From the NCBI GenBank assembly GCA_017651645.1, contig JAGCCO010000005.1, forward strand, positions 1-64,000: DNA of 64,000 nt, written 5' to 3'. Source of the stretch: Bacteroidales bacterium. Its GTDB lineage: Bacteria; Bacteroidota; Bacteroidia; Bacteroidales; F082. The position numbers and the translations under genes were made by a program. A model generated the notes under the pieces. It saw only the letters and a program-made list of their open reading frames with translations, searched no databases and was not told where the DNA came from. This document shows positions 8,345 to 17,668 of this stretch, in pieces (within the stretch, counting starts at the first letter, position 1; every line of letters starts with the position of its first letter).

Positions 8345-10297
8345 GTGAAGATGGACATGATGAAAAGCAACAGGACACGAACTGTATTCATTGCCTTAGA
8401 CCTTGTTCTCTGTTGTCTCATCGGACTTCCTAACTTATACGATAAGTTTTTGATTTCCAGATTTGTTGCTACGACAATAAGTCTGGCCATCGTTTTCCTT
8501 TTTGCTCTCGTCGGCAAAAAACGCTGGGTCATTCCCAACACTCCCGTCTTTTACATCTACCTGCTGTTTACCCTTCTTTGTGGTTGTTCCATACTATGGG
8601 CCACCAACACAGCTGAAGCGGTCTTTGCTTTCTCTACCCAACTGCTCACTTTGCTTGTTATCATTGTCTTTTACAGTCTGTTAGAAGCTGAAAGTCACTC
8701 CACACAAAAAGCGCTATGGATCAGTGCGGCAATCATTTTGGTGGTATATCTGTTTTTCGCTGTCACTCAACTGTTTCAAGTGGAAAGCTTCAGTTTCGAG
8801 CAACTTTACCAAGTCAGCGGCATCAACGGGCACAAGAACCTGCTGGCCATCATGCTGTTTGTCCTTTCGGCATTTCTACTTACCTCCTTTTCCATTTTCG
8901 AAAGCAAGACGCTGAAGTGGCTCTCTGTCTTGTTGTTCGTCATTGCAATCACGGTCATCATCCTGCTGAAATCGAGGGCAGTGCTACTTAGTACGCTTGT
9001 TGCCGTCATTTTTTTCGGGGTGTTGTTATTGATGCGGAGCCGTCACTGCGAGGAGGTACGACGAAGCAATCCAGATAAGCCGGCCCTTCGACAGGCTCAG
9101 GGACCTATACTCATCATATCCATCGTCCTCGTGTATGCCTTCTTCACCCTAGGGCTCCGCTGGTTTGCCGACAGTTCTGTTCCTCGTACCTCTGAAAAAA
9201 GTGAGATTGAGCACAATGTGCTAAGCACCTCCTCATTGGTGGAGCGTTGCCTGCTGTGGGACAAGACCTACCACATCGTTGACAAGCATCCTGTTGCGGG
9301 TTGCGGCATCGGCAACTGGCAGATTCATTTCCCCGATGCGAGCCTCGAAAGACTCTATCGCTCCGACGTGTGGGACGTGCATTTCACCAAGCCACACAAT
9401 GAATACTTGGGCGTACTGTCAGAAACAGGCTACTTCGGGCTCTTGCTTTACATTGCTTTTCTGACCTCCATAATCGTGCTTTCTTTCTTTGCTCTCCGCA
9501 AAATTCCAAGCCGGAAAAACTTTCTTTTCGGTGGCATTGTTTTGAGCATCTTTGTCGGGAGTTGCGTCAACACCCTTTTTGACTTCCCGAACAGCCGCAT
9601 CGAGCATATTATCTGGATGGGGATCTTTATGGCTATATTGTTCCACATCATCACCAAAGACAAACAGAAAGCCCTCGGAAAAGGCTGGAATGTTGTTTTT
9701 TTGCTCATCGCTATTATGCTGGTCATCATAGGAGGGTTCCGCTTGAATGGCGAGCGAAACACTTTTAAGATGCAACAGGCTTTGCAGGTCAACGACTGGA
9801 AAACAATGGAACGCTGCTGCCATCAAGCCGTATCAGCGTATTACACCATCGACCCTATGGGACTGCCTCTGCATTGGTATCTTGGAAAAGCCGAGAAGAC
9901 GATGGGAAATCCGCAAGCTATCGAGAGCTTCCGCAAAGCCTACCGTTATGCACCTTATTGCAAGGAAAACCTCAACGACCTCGGGTTGGTGGAGTATTAC
10001 ACCGCCCACGACCCTAGGAAAGCGGAAAGCTATCTGAAGGAGGCTATCCGCATCAGCCCCAATTACATTTATCCTTATCTCAACTTGGCTTACATCTATC
10101 TGAGCGAAAACGAGCCTCAAAAAGCCAAAGCCGTGGCTGATGCCCTCTATTTCGACGAACACAAACGCGAGGTAATGAAAGCCGATGCGGTCTTTTTCGA
10201 GCCGTTCAACGCCGAAGCCGTCCGCCAAAAAATCGACGCGGAGTATGAGGCTACGTTGTCGTTACACAAGACTATACTAGACGAGATGCAGAAATAA
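8345..10297 (+). CDS. O-antigen ligase/polymerase-like membrane protein with C-terminal TPR region
   Basis: A protein of up to 650 residues. The start may be GTG 8345 or the in-frame ATG at 8351 or 8357. There are about ten hydrophobic segments. A Wzy_C-type region around residues 300-370 contains the hallmark periplasmic loop (HPVAGCGIGNWQI...FTKPHNEYLGVLSETGYFGLL). The C-terminal ~170 residues form TPR-like repeats (PQAIESFRKAYRYAP, YLKEAIRISPNYIYPYLNLAYIYLSENEPQKA). The family joins O-antigen or glycan chains to lipid A or polymerises them. Residues ~233-254 are encoded by two abutting dispersed repeats (9046-9107) inserted in frame in a loop between membrane helices. It follows lspA by one base and converges with the next gene. 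Confidence 0.85.
   Translation: MKMDMMKSNRTRTVFIALDLVLCCLIGLPNLYDKFLISRFVATTISLAIVFLFALVGKKRWVIPNTPVFYIYLLFTLLCGCSILWATNTAEAVFAFSTQLLTLLVIIVFYSLLEAESHSTQKALWISAAIILVVYLFFAVTQLFQVESFSFEQLYQVSGINGHKNLLAIMLFVLSAFLLTSFSIFESKTLKWLSVLLFVIAITVIILLKSRAVLLSTLVAVIFFGVLLLMRSRHCEEVRRSNPDKPALRQAQGPILIISIVLVYAFFTLGLRWFADSSVPRTSEKSEIEHNVLSTSSLVERCLLWDKTYHIVDKHPVAGCGIGNWQIHFPDASLERLYRSDVWDVHFTKPHNEYLGVLSETGYFGLLLYIAFLTSIIVLSFFALRKIPSRKNFLFGGIVLSIFVGSCVNTLFDFPNSRIEHIIWMGIFMAILFHIITKDKQKALGKGWNVVFLLIAIMLVIIGGFRLNGERNTFKMQQALQVNDWKTMERCCHQAVSAYYTIDPMGLPLHWYLGKAEKTMGNPQAIESFRKAYRYAPYCKENLNDLGLVEYYTAHDPRKAESYLKEAIRISPNYIYPYLNLAYIYLSENEPQKAKAVADALYFDEHKREVMKADAVFFEPFNAEAVRQKIDAEYEATLSLHKTILDEMQK
9046..9107. repeat. 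Two abutting dispersed repeats inside the O-antigen-ligase-like gene
   Basis: First unit: CGTCACTGCGAGGAGG continuing through ACGACGAAGCAATCC (peptide RHCEEVRRSNP). Second unit, after a few bases: GGCCCTTCGACAGGCTCAGG plus GACC (peptide ALRQAQGP), which contains the palindromic core CCTTCGACAGGCTCAGG. The second unit occurs again at 35932-35953 in the GH106 gene in the same reading frame. Both resemble REP-like sequences common in bacterial genomes, by my recollection. Confidence 0.8.
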
Positions 10298-10299
10298 CA

Positions 10300-11151
10300 T
10301 CATTGTATCCAATCCTTGAAAGCCGGCAGGCTGTCAATGTCGATGGGAGGCGTATAAAATGTGTTTTGGTCCGGCGCGGTGCCACTGGTCACTTTTTCCT
10401 TGTTCCTTTCCTCGACAAAGCTCTTCACCTCCTCTTCGGAAACCCCCATCAACTTCATATTCTTGGCATTCTCATAACGGATGTAAGCGGCCAGGTAGCG
10501 GTAGTATTCCGCTTGGCTGTGGATATGTGCCAGATGGTCGCGGTACTCTCTGTCGTGCAACATCTTTGAAACTGGAGAACGGCCCGGGTAAGCATCGAGG
10601 TTCTGAATCATGCGCTCTCTAATACGGTCGGAGGTACTATAGAACTCATTGTATATCTCCTCCATGCTGTTGATGGAAGCAAAACAATTACCCACATTCT
10701 CAATGAACTCGAAGCTGCCCAGATTCTTCCATGTATCAATCGAATTGGAGAAAATATTCTCTGTCGACTTGTCATGGCTTAAGGTATAGAATGCCGTCAC
10801 AGAATTGACACAGTAGCGGAGCGTGTCTTGGTTGACGAAATCAATCGAATCCATAGGGATGGAGAGCAAATAAGTGGCCAAGGTGTCGTTCCAACCCATG
10901 CGGTTGGCATTATTCTCCAAATTCTCAGCGAATACCTCAATATTACCCATCACCATCATGGCCGTCATCTTGCGGTCTTTGGCAAGATGCCTCCTCTGGA
11001 TGAGTGCACTGGTGCCGAAAGTGAGGACGATGGAAATGGTGATGCTGAGAACGGTACGGAATAGGTTTTTCCAAAAGGATTTGCCGTCTTTTTTGATCGG
11101 TTCGGGTTGGACGTTGTTCAAAGTGGCGTCTTGGGCGGTGTTTACTTCCAT
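10300..11151 (-). CDS. Unrecognised single-TM membrane protein
   Basis: A 283-residue protein of unknown function. A charged cytoplasmic N-terminus of about 30 residues (PIKKDGKSFWKNLFR) precedes one strong hydrophobic helix at ~31-52 (TVLSITISIVLTFGTSAL). The remaining ~230 residues are mostly helical and polar and probably periplasmic (MTAMMVMGNIEVFAENLENN onward). It resembles in layout other one-helix Bacteroidota DUF proteins, but I do not recognise a named family. It stands alone, convergent with the O-antigen-ligase gene two bases away, with a -7 box upstream on the minus strand. No signal peptide cleavage site or catalytic motif is visible. Confidence 0.75.
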   Translation of the reverse strand: MEVNTAQDATLNNVQPEPIKKDGKSFWKNLFRTVLSITISIVLTFGTSALIQRRHLAKDRKMTAMMVMGNIEVFAENLENNANRMGWNDTLATYLLSIPMDSIDFVNQDTLRYCVNSVTAFYTLSHDKSTENIFSNSIDTWKNLGSFEFIENVGNCFASINSMEEIYNEFYSTSDRIRERMIQNLDAYPGRSPVSKMLHDREYRDHLAHIHSQAEYYRYLAAYIRYENAKNMKLMGVSEEEVKSFVEERNKEKVTSGTAPDQNTFYTPPIDIDSLPAFKDWIQ

Positions 11152-11173
11152 TTTCTCATTTTTGTTGTGGCTG

Positions 11174-11181
11174 CAAAAATA
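11174..11181 (-). promoter_or_regulatory. -7 box TATTTTTG for the single-TM unknown
   Basis: The plus strand reads CAAAAATA, the reverse of TATTTTTG, 23 bases upstream of the start at 11151. Confidence 0.6.
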
Positions 11182-11235
11182 TGGAATTATTCATTTCGTT
11201 GAGGCGACTGCTTGTGGCCTTTTTTGAAATGACAA

Positions 11236-11265
11236 AAAAATCCCGCCATGACTGACGGGATTTTT
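11236..11265 (-). terminator. Terminator after methylmalonyl-CoA mutase operon
   Basis: The stem AAAAATCCCG / CGGGATTTTT has a ten-base loop. Its A/T flanks allow it to work in either direction. It lies downstream of the mutB stop at 11311. Confidence 0.65.
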
Positions 11266-11278
11266 CATTTTAACGCTA

Positions 11279-11304
11279 TAGAGACGGTGCATGCACCGTC
11301 TCTA
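11279..11304. repeat. Perfect 26-bp palindrome (GAGACGGTGCA core)
   Basis: Arm TAGAGACGGTGCA is followed directly by its exact reverse complement. It sits seven bases beyond the mutB stop codon. A related palindrome, AGACGTTGCG / CGCAACGTCT, lies inside the GH106 gene at 37921-37940, so this is probably a dispersed palindromic family rather than a site specific to this operon. Confidence 0.8.
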
Positions 11305-11310
11305 CCAATT

Positions 11311-13452
11311 TTATGCCTGTTTCCTAGCCTCAATCAACAGATCCAGCATCTTGATAGCCGAATCGCTAATCACGGTACCAGGACCAAAGATGGCCACAGC
11401 GCCGGCGTCATAGAGGAACTGGTAGTCCTGGGCGGGAATCACGCCACCCACGGTGACCATGATGTCGGGACGACCCAACTTCTCCAGCTCAGCGATGACC
11501 TGCGGCACGAGGGTCTTGTGACCAGCGGCCAATGAACTTACGCCCAAGATGTGGACATCGTTCTCCACAGCTTGCTTGGCAGCCTCAGCGGGCGTCTGGA
11601 ACAAGGGACCCATGTCGACGTCGAAACCGATGTCGGCATAACCCGTAGCCACCACCTTGGCGCCACGGTCGTGACCGTCCTGACCCATCTTGGCAATCAT
11701 GATACGCGGACGACGACCTTCCAACTTGGCGAACTCGTCAGCCTTGCGGCAGGCCTCCTCGAATCTTGCATCGTTTTTCGTTTCCATAGAATACACTCCT
11801 GAAATTGAACGGATTACTGCTTTGTAACGACCCGCGACCTTTTCGCAAGCCATCGAAATCTCACCCAGCGAAGCGCGGCACTTAGCGGCTTCGACAGCCA
11901 AGGCCAAGAGGTTGCCCTCGTGGGTCTCGGCGCACTTGGTGATGGCTTCGAGGCAACGCTGCACGTCGGCCTCGTTGCGGTTGGCACGGAGTTCCTTCAG
12001 ACGCTTGATCTGCGACTCACGCACAGCAGTGTTGTCGACCTCCAAGGTCTCGATAGGATCTTCGTGGTCGAGGCGGTACTTGTTGATACCAACGATGGTC
12101 TCGCGGCCAGAGTCGATCTTGGCCTGCTTGCGGGCTGCGGCTTCTTCGATACGCATCTTCGGCAGACCCGTCTCGATGGCCTTGGCCATGCCACCCATGG
12201 CTTCCACCTCTTGGATGTGACCCCAAGCGCGGTGAGCCAGCTCGTGGGTAAGGCTCTCCACATAGTAGGAGCCTGCCCATGGGTCGACGACGCGGCAGAC
12301 GTTGGTCTCTTCCTGGATGTAGATCTGGGTGTTACGGGCGATACGGGCGCTGAAGTCGGTGGGCAAGGCGATGGCCTCGTCCAAGGCGTTGGTGTGCAGC
12401 GACTGGGTATGACCCAAAGCGGCGCCCATAGCCTCGATGCAGGTACGGGCCACGTTGTTGAATGGGTCTTGCTCGGTGAGCGACCAGCCAGAGGTCTGCG
12501 TGTGGGTACGCAGGGCCAGCGACTTGGTGTTCTTCGGGTTGAAGGTGCTCACGATCTTGGCCCACAGCATACGGGCGGCGCGCATCTTGGCAATCTCCAT
12601 GAAGTGGTTCATGCCCGAGCACCAGAAGAAGGACAGACGCGGCGCGAAGGCATCGATGTCCAAGCCCGCCTTGACACCGGTGCGGAGGTAATCCCAACCG
12701 TCGGCCAAGGTGTAAGCCATCTCGATGTCGGAGGTGGCACCAGCTTCCTGCATGTGGTAACCCGAGATGGAGATGCTGTTGAACTTCGGCATATTCTGCG
12801 AGGTGAACTCGAAGATGTCGGCGATGATACGCATCGAGAACTCAGGCGGATAGATATAGGTGTTACGCACCATGAACTCCTTCAGGATGTCATTCTGGAT
12901 GGTGCCTTGCAGTTCTTCGTACTTGGCACCCTGCTCCAAAGCGGCCACAATGTAGAAGGCCAGGATCGGCAACACAGCACCATTCATGGTCATGGAGACG
13001 GACATCTTGTTCAAAGGAATCTGGTCGAACAGGACCTTCATGTCTTCGACGGAGCAGATGGACACACCCGCTTTACCCACGTCGCCCATGACGCGCTCGT
13101 GGTCGGCGTCGTAGCCACGGTGGGTAGCCAGGTCGAAGGCCACGGACAGACCTTTCTGACCAGCCGCGATGTTACGGCGGTAGAAGGCGTTGGACTCTTC
13201 AGCGGTGGAGAAACCAGCGTACTGACGGATGGTCCAAGGACGCATCACGTACATCGTGGAGTAAGGTCCACGGAGGAAGGGGGCTATACCGGCGGCATAG
13301 TTGAGGTGCTCCATGCCTTCGAGGTCTTTCTCGGTATAGGCGGGTTTCACCATGATATGCTCGGAGGTCTCCCAGCTTTCGCCGTTCGGCAGGATGATGC
13401 CGTTGTGTTTAGGTATAGCGTTGATATTGATATCTTTATAATTGGGTTTCAT
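11311..13452 (-). CDS. mutB: Methylmalonyl-CoA mutase large subunit
   Basis: The catalytic subunit (713 residues) of adenosylcobalamin-dependent methylmalonyl-CoA mutase, which interconverts succinyl-CoA and (R)-methylmalonyl-CoA in the cytoplasm. The N-terminal TIM barrel includes [20 protein letters not shown] and [12 protein letters not shown], which bind the CoA substrate. The C-terminal B12-binding domain has DGHDRG at ~592-597, whose histidine ligates cobalt, and ends [17 protein letters not shown]. The small-subunit gene lies 15 bases upstream on the same strand, so the enzyme is the alpha/beta heterodimer. In fermenting Bacteroidota this reaction feeds propionate formation; no epimerase or decarboxylase gene is seen nearby. 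Confidence 0.97.
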   Translation of the reverse strand: MKPNYKDININAIPKHNGIILPNGESWETSEHIMVKPAYTEKDLEGMEHLNYAAGIAPFLRGPYSTMYVMRPWTIRQYAGFSTAEESNAFYRRNIAAGQKGLSVAFDLATHRGYDADHERVMGDVGKAGVSICSVEDMKVLFDQIPLNKMSVSMTMNGAVLPILAFYIVAALEQGAKYEELQGTIQNDILKEFMVRNTYIYPPEFSMRIIADIFEFTSQNMPKFNSISISGYHMQEAGATSDIEMAYTLADGWDYLRTGVKAGLDIDAFAPRLSFFWCSGMNHFMEIAKMRAARMLWAKIVSTFNPKNTKSLALRTHTQTSGWSLTEQDPFNNVARTCIEAMGAALGHTQSLHTNALDEAIALPTDFSARIARNTQIYIQEETNVCRVVDPWAGSYYVESLTHELAHRAWGHIQEVEAMGGMAKAIETGLPKMRIEEAAARKQAKIDSGRETIVGINKYRLDHEDPIETLEVDNTAVRESQIKRLKELRANRNEADVQRCLEAITKCAETHEGNLLALAVEAAKCRASLGEISMACEKVAGRYKAVIRSISGVYSMETKNDARFEEACRKADEFAKLEGRRPRIMIAKMGQDGHDRGAKVVATGYADIGFDVDMGPLFQTPAEAAKQAVENDVHILGVSSLAAGHKTLVPQVIAELEKLGRPDIMVTVGGVIPAQDYQFLYDAGAVAIFGPGTVISDSAIKMLDLLIEARKQA

Positions 13453-13467
13453 GATGATGCTCCTTTC

Positions 13468-15318
13468 TTATTTCGTTATACCTAATTGCTTTTGGAACTC
13501 CGTTAAAGTGTCTAAGACATTGCTCTTGACGTGGATGAAATACTTCAGGCCAGCCTCTTTGAGGATGTCGGCAGTGCCTTCGGGATTACCAGCGAGCACC
13601 ACGATGGTGTCGTTCTTCAACTCCTCAAAGATCTTGAGGGCGTTACCTTCACCGTATTCCTCGTCGGACGAACAGATGACCAAAATCTCGGGCTTCACCT
13701 CGCGGGCGGCGGCGATGCCTTCGTCCAGAGTCTTGAAGCCGGGGTTGTCGACTACCTGGAAACCAGCGCAAGCGAAGAAGTTGGACGCGAAGTTGGCGCG
13801 GGCCTTACGCATGGCAAGGTTGCCGTAGGTGAACATCCAAGCTACGGGACGCTTGTGGTCCTGAGCGTAGACGTCAGTGGCAAAGCGCAGCTTCTCGAAC
13901 TGCTGGGCAGCGCGGAAGGTGACGATGGTCTCGACTTCGGCTTTCTCGTCGCGGCGGTCGTCGGCTTCGAACACCCAAGGTTCGGGGTTGAACTTCATCG
14001 TCTCGGTGAAGTTCGGGAACTGGTTGGTGCCGAGGATGGTCTCGCGGCGGGTAGCCACGTTGCTGAACTTCTTGGCTGCACTCTCCTTGATGAGGCCTTG
14101 TATCATGCCCTTGCGGACAGCTTCGAGATAACCGCCTTCGTCCTGAATCTTGTTGAACAAGTCCCAAGCGGCCACGGCCAGGCTCTCGGTGAGGTTCTCG
14201 ATGTAATAGGAACCTGCGGCGGGGTCGGCCACTTTGTCGAAGTGGGCCTCTTCCTTGAGGATGAGTTGCTGGTTGCGGGCGATACGGTCGGCGAAGTCGG
14301 TGGGGATCTCAAACGGCGTGTCGAACGGCATCACCGTGAAGGAATCGACACCACCGAGGACGGCGGACATCGTGCCACTCGTCGTGCGCAGCATGTTGAC
14401 ATAGGCATCGTAGAGGCTCATGCCAAGTTCAGCGTTGGTGGCATGGATATGCATCTTGGCGTTCTCTTCCTTGCCGCCGTATGCCTTCACGATGTTGGCC
14501 CACAGCAGGCGATAGGCGCGCATCTTGGCCAACTCCATGAAGTAGTTCTGACCCACAGCGAGGTTGAAACGCATCTTGGGTGCAATCTCATCGATGGTCA
14601 GGCCTTTCTCGGTGAGTTTGTCGAGGTACTCGGCACCCACAGCGAGGCTGAAGGCCATCTCTTGAACGATGGTGGCGCCAGCGTTGGTGAACACATGGCC
14701 ATTGACGCCGATAGTGTCGAAGCCAGGCATCTCAGCCTTTACCATGATGTAGGCCAGCTCCATGTCGGCACCCTCGTTGATGTACCACACGCCGCGACGC
14801 AGGTAACGCGTCAGTGGATCGTAGTTCAGCGAACCCTTGATGTCCGGAATCTTCGACAGCATTTCAAGTATCGGCAAATGATACTTGTTGTTGTAGAAGT
14901 TGATCTCCACAGCCTTCTGGTCGATGCCGTTGAGCAGCGTCGAGATGGCGATGGTGTCGTAAGGCTTGTCGTACTCTAATTTGAAGCCGATGCTGTTGGC
15001 GCCACGGCTGATGGCGTTGAGGGCGATCTTGTTGGCCTCATGCACGTCCTTCACGGTGATGTCCTGACGGACGAGCCAGGTGTTGCCTTCGGCTTTGTTG
15101 CCGCGGACGTAGGGGAACTCATTGGGGTTCTGCCCCGTCCACGGAATGTCGGCCAGGTTTTCGGCACGGTAGTAAGGCCTCACGTTGAAGCCTTCGGCCG
15201 TACGCCAAACCAGCTTTTTGTTGTAGTCTGCCCCTTTGAGGTCCTTCTCGATGACGGCTTCCCATTCCTGGGTGCTCACGGGAGGAAATTCTTCAAAGAG
15301 TCTCTTTTTTTCTTCCAT
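13468..15318 (-). CDS. mutA: Methylmalonyl-CoA mutase small subunit
   Basis: A 616-residue non-catalytic partner of MutB, homologous to it along its length. The N-terminal part keeps the barrel (LVRQDITVKDVHEANKIALN, DPLTRYLRRGVWY). The C-terminal half keeps a degenerate B12-like fold (FASNFFACAGFQVVDNPGF, LVICSSDEEYGEG) but lacks the DGHDRG cobalt-binding motif, as expected for the small subunit. It is the first gene of a two-gene operon with mutB, preceded by a -7 box on the minus strand at 15374-15381. Confidence 0.95.
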   Translation of the reverse strand: MEEKKRLFEEFPPVSTQEWEAVIEKDLKGADYNKKLVWRTAEGFNVRPYYRAENLADIPWTGQNPNEFPYVRGNKAEGNTWLVRQDITVKDVHEANKIALNAISRGANSIGFKLEYDKPYDTIAISTLLNGIDQKAVEINFYNNKYHLPILEMLSKIPDIKGSLNYDPLTRYLRRGVWYINEGADMELAYIMVKAEMPGFDTIGVNGHVFTNAGATIVQEMAFSLAVGAEYLDKLTEKGLTIDEIAPKMRFNLAVGQNYFMELAKMRAYRLLWANIVKAYGGKEENAKMHIHATNAELGMSLYDAYVNMLRTTSGTMSAVLGGVDSFTVMPFDTPFEIPTDFADRIARNQQLILKEEAHFDKVADPAAGSYYIENLTESLAVAAWDLFNKIQDEGGYLEAVRKGMIQGLIKESAAKKFSNVATRRETILGTNQFPNFTETMKFNPEPWVFEADDRRDEKAEVETIVTFRAAQQFEKLRFATDVYAQDHKRPVAWMFTYGNLAMRKARANFASNFFACAGFQVVDNPGFKTLDEGIAAAREVKPEILVICSSDEEYGEGNALKIFEELKNDTIVVLAGNPEGTADILKEAGLKYFIHVKSNVLDTLTEFQKQLGITK

Positions 15319-15373
15319 GTTGATTTATTTAATTGATATTCTTTTTATGTTTTCTAAAGTGTCCTTTGAATCT

Positions 15374-15381
15374 GCAAAGGT
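15374..15381 (-). promoter_or_regulatory. -7 box TACCTTTG for mutA-mutB
   Basis: The plus strand reads CAAAGGTA. It lies 56 bases upstream of the mutA start, in the gap after fcl. Confidence 0.65.
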
Positions 15382-15393
15382 AAAAAATAATTC

Positions 15394-16335
15394 TCAACGT
15401 TCAGCACGCATAGGATTATTTAAAAAATCATCATACGCCAAGCGGATGCCGTCCTCCAGCTCGGTCTTGTAGGTCCAGCCGAGGGCTGTTGCCTTGCTGA
15501 CGTCAAGCAGCTTGCGCGGTGTGCCGTTGGGACGGGTAGTGTCCCACTTGATTTCACCTTCGTAGCCGATGACTTTGGCGACCAGTTCTGTCAACTCCTT
15601 AATAGTCAGCTCCTTGCCTGTTCCCGCATTGACGGTCTCGTTGCCGCTGTAGTGGTTCATCAAGAAGACACATAGGTTGGCGAGGTCATCGACATAAAGG
15701 AACTCACGCAAGGGTGAGCCATCACCCCAGCAGGTCACTTCCTTCAGCCCGTTGAATTTAGCCTCGTGGAAGCGGCGGATCAAAGCGGGTAGCACGTGAC
15801 TGTGCTCGGGATGGTAGTTGTCGTTGGGACCATAGAGGTTGGTGGGCATCACGCTGATATAGTCGGTGCCATACTGACGGTTGAGGAACTCACAGTATTT
15901 CAGGCCGCTGATCTTGGCTAGAGCATAGGCTTCGTTGGTCTTCTCGAGCTCGCCGGTGAGCAGGCATGACTCCTTCATGGGCTGGGGTGCCATGCGGGGG
16001 TAGATGCAGGACGAGCCGAGGAACTCCAGTTTCTTGCAGCCGTTCTTCCAAGCCGAGTGGATGACATTCATCTCGAGGATCATGTTGTCGTACATGAAAT
16101 CGGCGAGGGCCGATTGGTTGGCGACGATGCCGCCGACTTTCGCAGCCGCGAGGAAGACGTATTCAGGTTTCTCTTCCGCGAAGAAGGCCTCCACTTGGTC
16201 CTGTCGGCACAGGTCGAGTTCTTTATGGGTTCTTGTGATGATGTTGTTGTAGCCTTGGCGCTGCAGTTCGCGCACTATGGCCGAGCCCACCATGCCGCGG
16301 TGGCCAGCGATATAAATCTTGCTATCTTTATTCAT
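15394..16335 (-). CDS. fcl: GDP-L-fucose synthase
   Basis: A 313-residue extended short-chain dehydrogenase/reductase (WcaG family). It epimerises and reduces GDP-4-keto-6-deoxy-mannose to GDP-L-fucose with NADPH. The dinucleotide motif [10 protein letters not shown] is at 11-20. The catalytic triad is Ser108 or 109 (GSSCIYP), Tyr137 and Lys141 (YALAK). It follows gmd on the same strand, 66 bases away, so the pair completes GDP-fucose synthesis from GDP-mannose, probably for surface glycans or protein O-glycosylation. The gap contains a heptamer array that forms an inverted pair. Confidence 0.96.
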   Translation of the reverse strand: MNKDSKIYIAGHRGMVGSAIVRELQRQGYNNIITRTHKELDLCRQDQVEAFFAEEKPEYVFLAAAKVGGIVANQSALADFMYDNMILEMNVIHSAWKNGCKKLEFLGSSCIYPRMAPQPMKESCLLTGELEKTNEAYALAKISGLKYCEFLNRQYGTDYISVMPTNLYGPNDNYHPEHSHVLPALIRRFHEAKFNGLKEVTCWGDGSPLREFLYVDDLANLCVFLMNHYSGNETVNAGTGKELTIKELTELVAKVIGYEGEIKWDTTRPNGTPRKLLDVSKATALGWTYKTELEDGIRLAYDDFLNNPMRAER

Positions 16336-16342
16336 TTTTCAA

Positions 16343-16402
16343 GTTTAAAGTTTAGAGTTCAGAGTTTAGAGTTTAGAGTTGTGGTGAGTCTAAACTCTAA
16401 AC
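16343..16402. repeat. Inverted period-7 array between gmd and fcl
   Basis: Units GTTTAAA, GTTTAGA, GTTCAGA, GTTTAGA, GTTTAGA and a degenerate GTTGTGG are followed by two units in opposite sense (TCTAAAC TCTAAAC), which touch the gmd stop codon. The units are the reverse complement of those inside ileS and rhaD. The array can fold into a hairpin in the gmd-fcl transcript. Confidence 0.85.
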
Positions 16403-17490
16403 TATTGCTCATCTTCAAGATGAGCCTTAAGATACAACTTCTTCACGAAGCGCATATCGTGGTCGACCATGATCTTGACAAGGTCTTCGAACGACGTCTT
16501 GCGGGGGTTCCAGCCGAGGAGGGTCTTAGCTTTAGTGGGGTCACCGAGCAGTTGCTCCACCTCAGCGGGACGGAAGAAACGCGGGTCAACCTCTACGAGT
16601 GTCTTGCCTGTGGCCTTGTCGATGCCCTTCTCGTCCACACCTTCACCTTCCCAGCGCAATTCAATGCCCACATGTTTGAAAGCCAAGGTGCAAAAGTCGC
16701 GCACCGTATGGTATTCACCCGTAGCAATGACAAAGTCTTCAGGTTTTTCTTGCTGTAGGATAAGCCACATGCACTCCACATAGTCTTTGGCATAACCCCA
16801 GTCACGGAGGGCATTGAGATTGCCGAGATAGAGTTTGTCTTGATAACCCTGCTTGATACGGGAAGCGGCCAGTGTGATCTTACGCGTGACGAAAGTCTCG
16901 CCACGGCGTTCACTCTCATGGTTGAAGAGGATGCCGTTGACGGCGAACATGCCATAGCTTTCGCGATAGTTCTTCACAATCCAGAAGCCATATTGCTTGG
17001 CCACGCCATAAGGCGAACGCGGATAGAATGGAGTCGTCTCCTTCTGTGGAACCTCTTGCACTAAGCCAAAGAGTTCAGAAGTAGAGGCCTGATAAATCTT
17101 GCATTTCTTCTCCAAGCCTAAGATACGCACGGCCTCAAGGAGGCGCAACGTACCCACAGCATCGGCCTCAGCGGTGTATTCCGGACAATCAAATGAAACT
17201 TTCACATGACTTTGGGCGGCGAGGTTATATATCTCATCAGGCTGCACCTTTTGAATGATTCTCACAAGAGACGATGAGTCGGTCATGTCGCCGTAATGTA
17301 GCGTAAGCAGGCGCTTGTTTTTCATGTCGCGCACCCATTCGTCCAAATAAAGATGCTCAATGCGACCTGTGTTGAAAGAAGAGGAGCGACGGATAATACC
17401 GTGCACCTCATAGCCTTTCTCCAAAAGGAATTCAGCAAGGAAAGAGCCGTCTTGCCCCGTGATGCCAGTGATTAAAGCTGTTCTTGACAT
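16402..17490 (-). CDS. gmd: GDP-mannose 4,6-dehydratase
   Basis: A 362-residue SDR enzyme that converts GDP-D-mannose to GDP-4-keto-6-deoxy-mannose. The NADP-binding motif is [10 protein letters not shown] at 9-18, followed by [18 protein letters not shown], which is typical of Gmd. The active site includes STSELFG and [20 protein letters not shown] (Tyr and Lys of YxxxK). First gene of the gmd-fcl operon, with a -7 box at 17530-17537. Length and motifs are full; nothing is missing. Confidence 0.97.
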   Translation of the reverse strand: MSRTALITGITGQDGSFLAEFLLEKGYEVHGIIRRSSSFNTGRIEHLYLDEWVRDMKNKRLLTLHYGDMTDSSSLVRIIQKVQPDEIYNLAAQSHVKVSFDCPEYTAEADAVGTLRLLEAVRILGLEKKCKIYQASTSELFGLVQEVPQKETTPFYPRSPYGVAKQYGFWIVKNYRESYGMFAVNGILFNHESERRGETFVTRKITLAASRIKQGYQDKLYLGNLNALRDWGYAKDYVECMWLILQQEKPEDFVIATGEYHTVRDFCTLAFKHVGIELRWEGEGVDEKGIDKATGKTLVEVDPRFFRPAEVEQLLGDPTKAKTLLGWNPRKTSFEDLVKIMVDHDMRFVKKLYLKAHLEDEQ

Positions 17491-17529
17491 ATTAAAAATG
17501 TTGTTTATTTGTCTGATTTTTTAACGGGG

Positions 17530-17537
17530 CAAACTTA
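17530..17537 (-). promoter_or_regulatory. -7 box TAAGTTTG for gmd-fcl
   Basis: The plus strand reads CAAACTTA, 40 bases upstream of the gmd start. Confidence 0.6.
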
Positions 17538-17654
17538 CATAAAAAACCCGAATTATTAGCTAGATGTATAAAAAACAATAAAAATGCCAATGATTGAAAT
17601 CACTTTATTAGTTTGTTTTTTTGACCGTATGAATCCCGTTTCCAAAAAATGGCG

Positions 17655-17662
17655 TACTTTTG
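17655..17662 (+). promoter_or_regulatory. -7 box TACTTTTG for the outer-membrane barrel gene
   Basis: It lies only six bases before the ATG at 17669, so the transcript probably has almost no leader. Confidence 0.6.
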
Positions 17663-17668
17663 CAATCT

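Noticed and set aside
11920..13485. A 521-codon open frame on the plus strand opposite mutB
   Set aside because: It lies wholly antisense to a well-supported conserved gene, has a low-complexity Val/Gly/His composition typical of a shadow of high-GC third positions, and no recognisable domain.
13531..14979. A 482-codon open frame on the plus strand opposite mutA
   Set aside because: Same reasoning: an antisense shadow of mutA without domain similarity or promoter.
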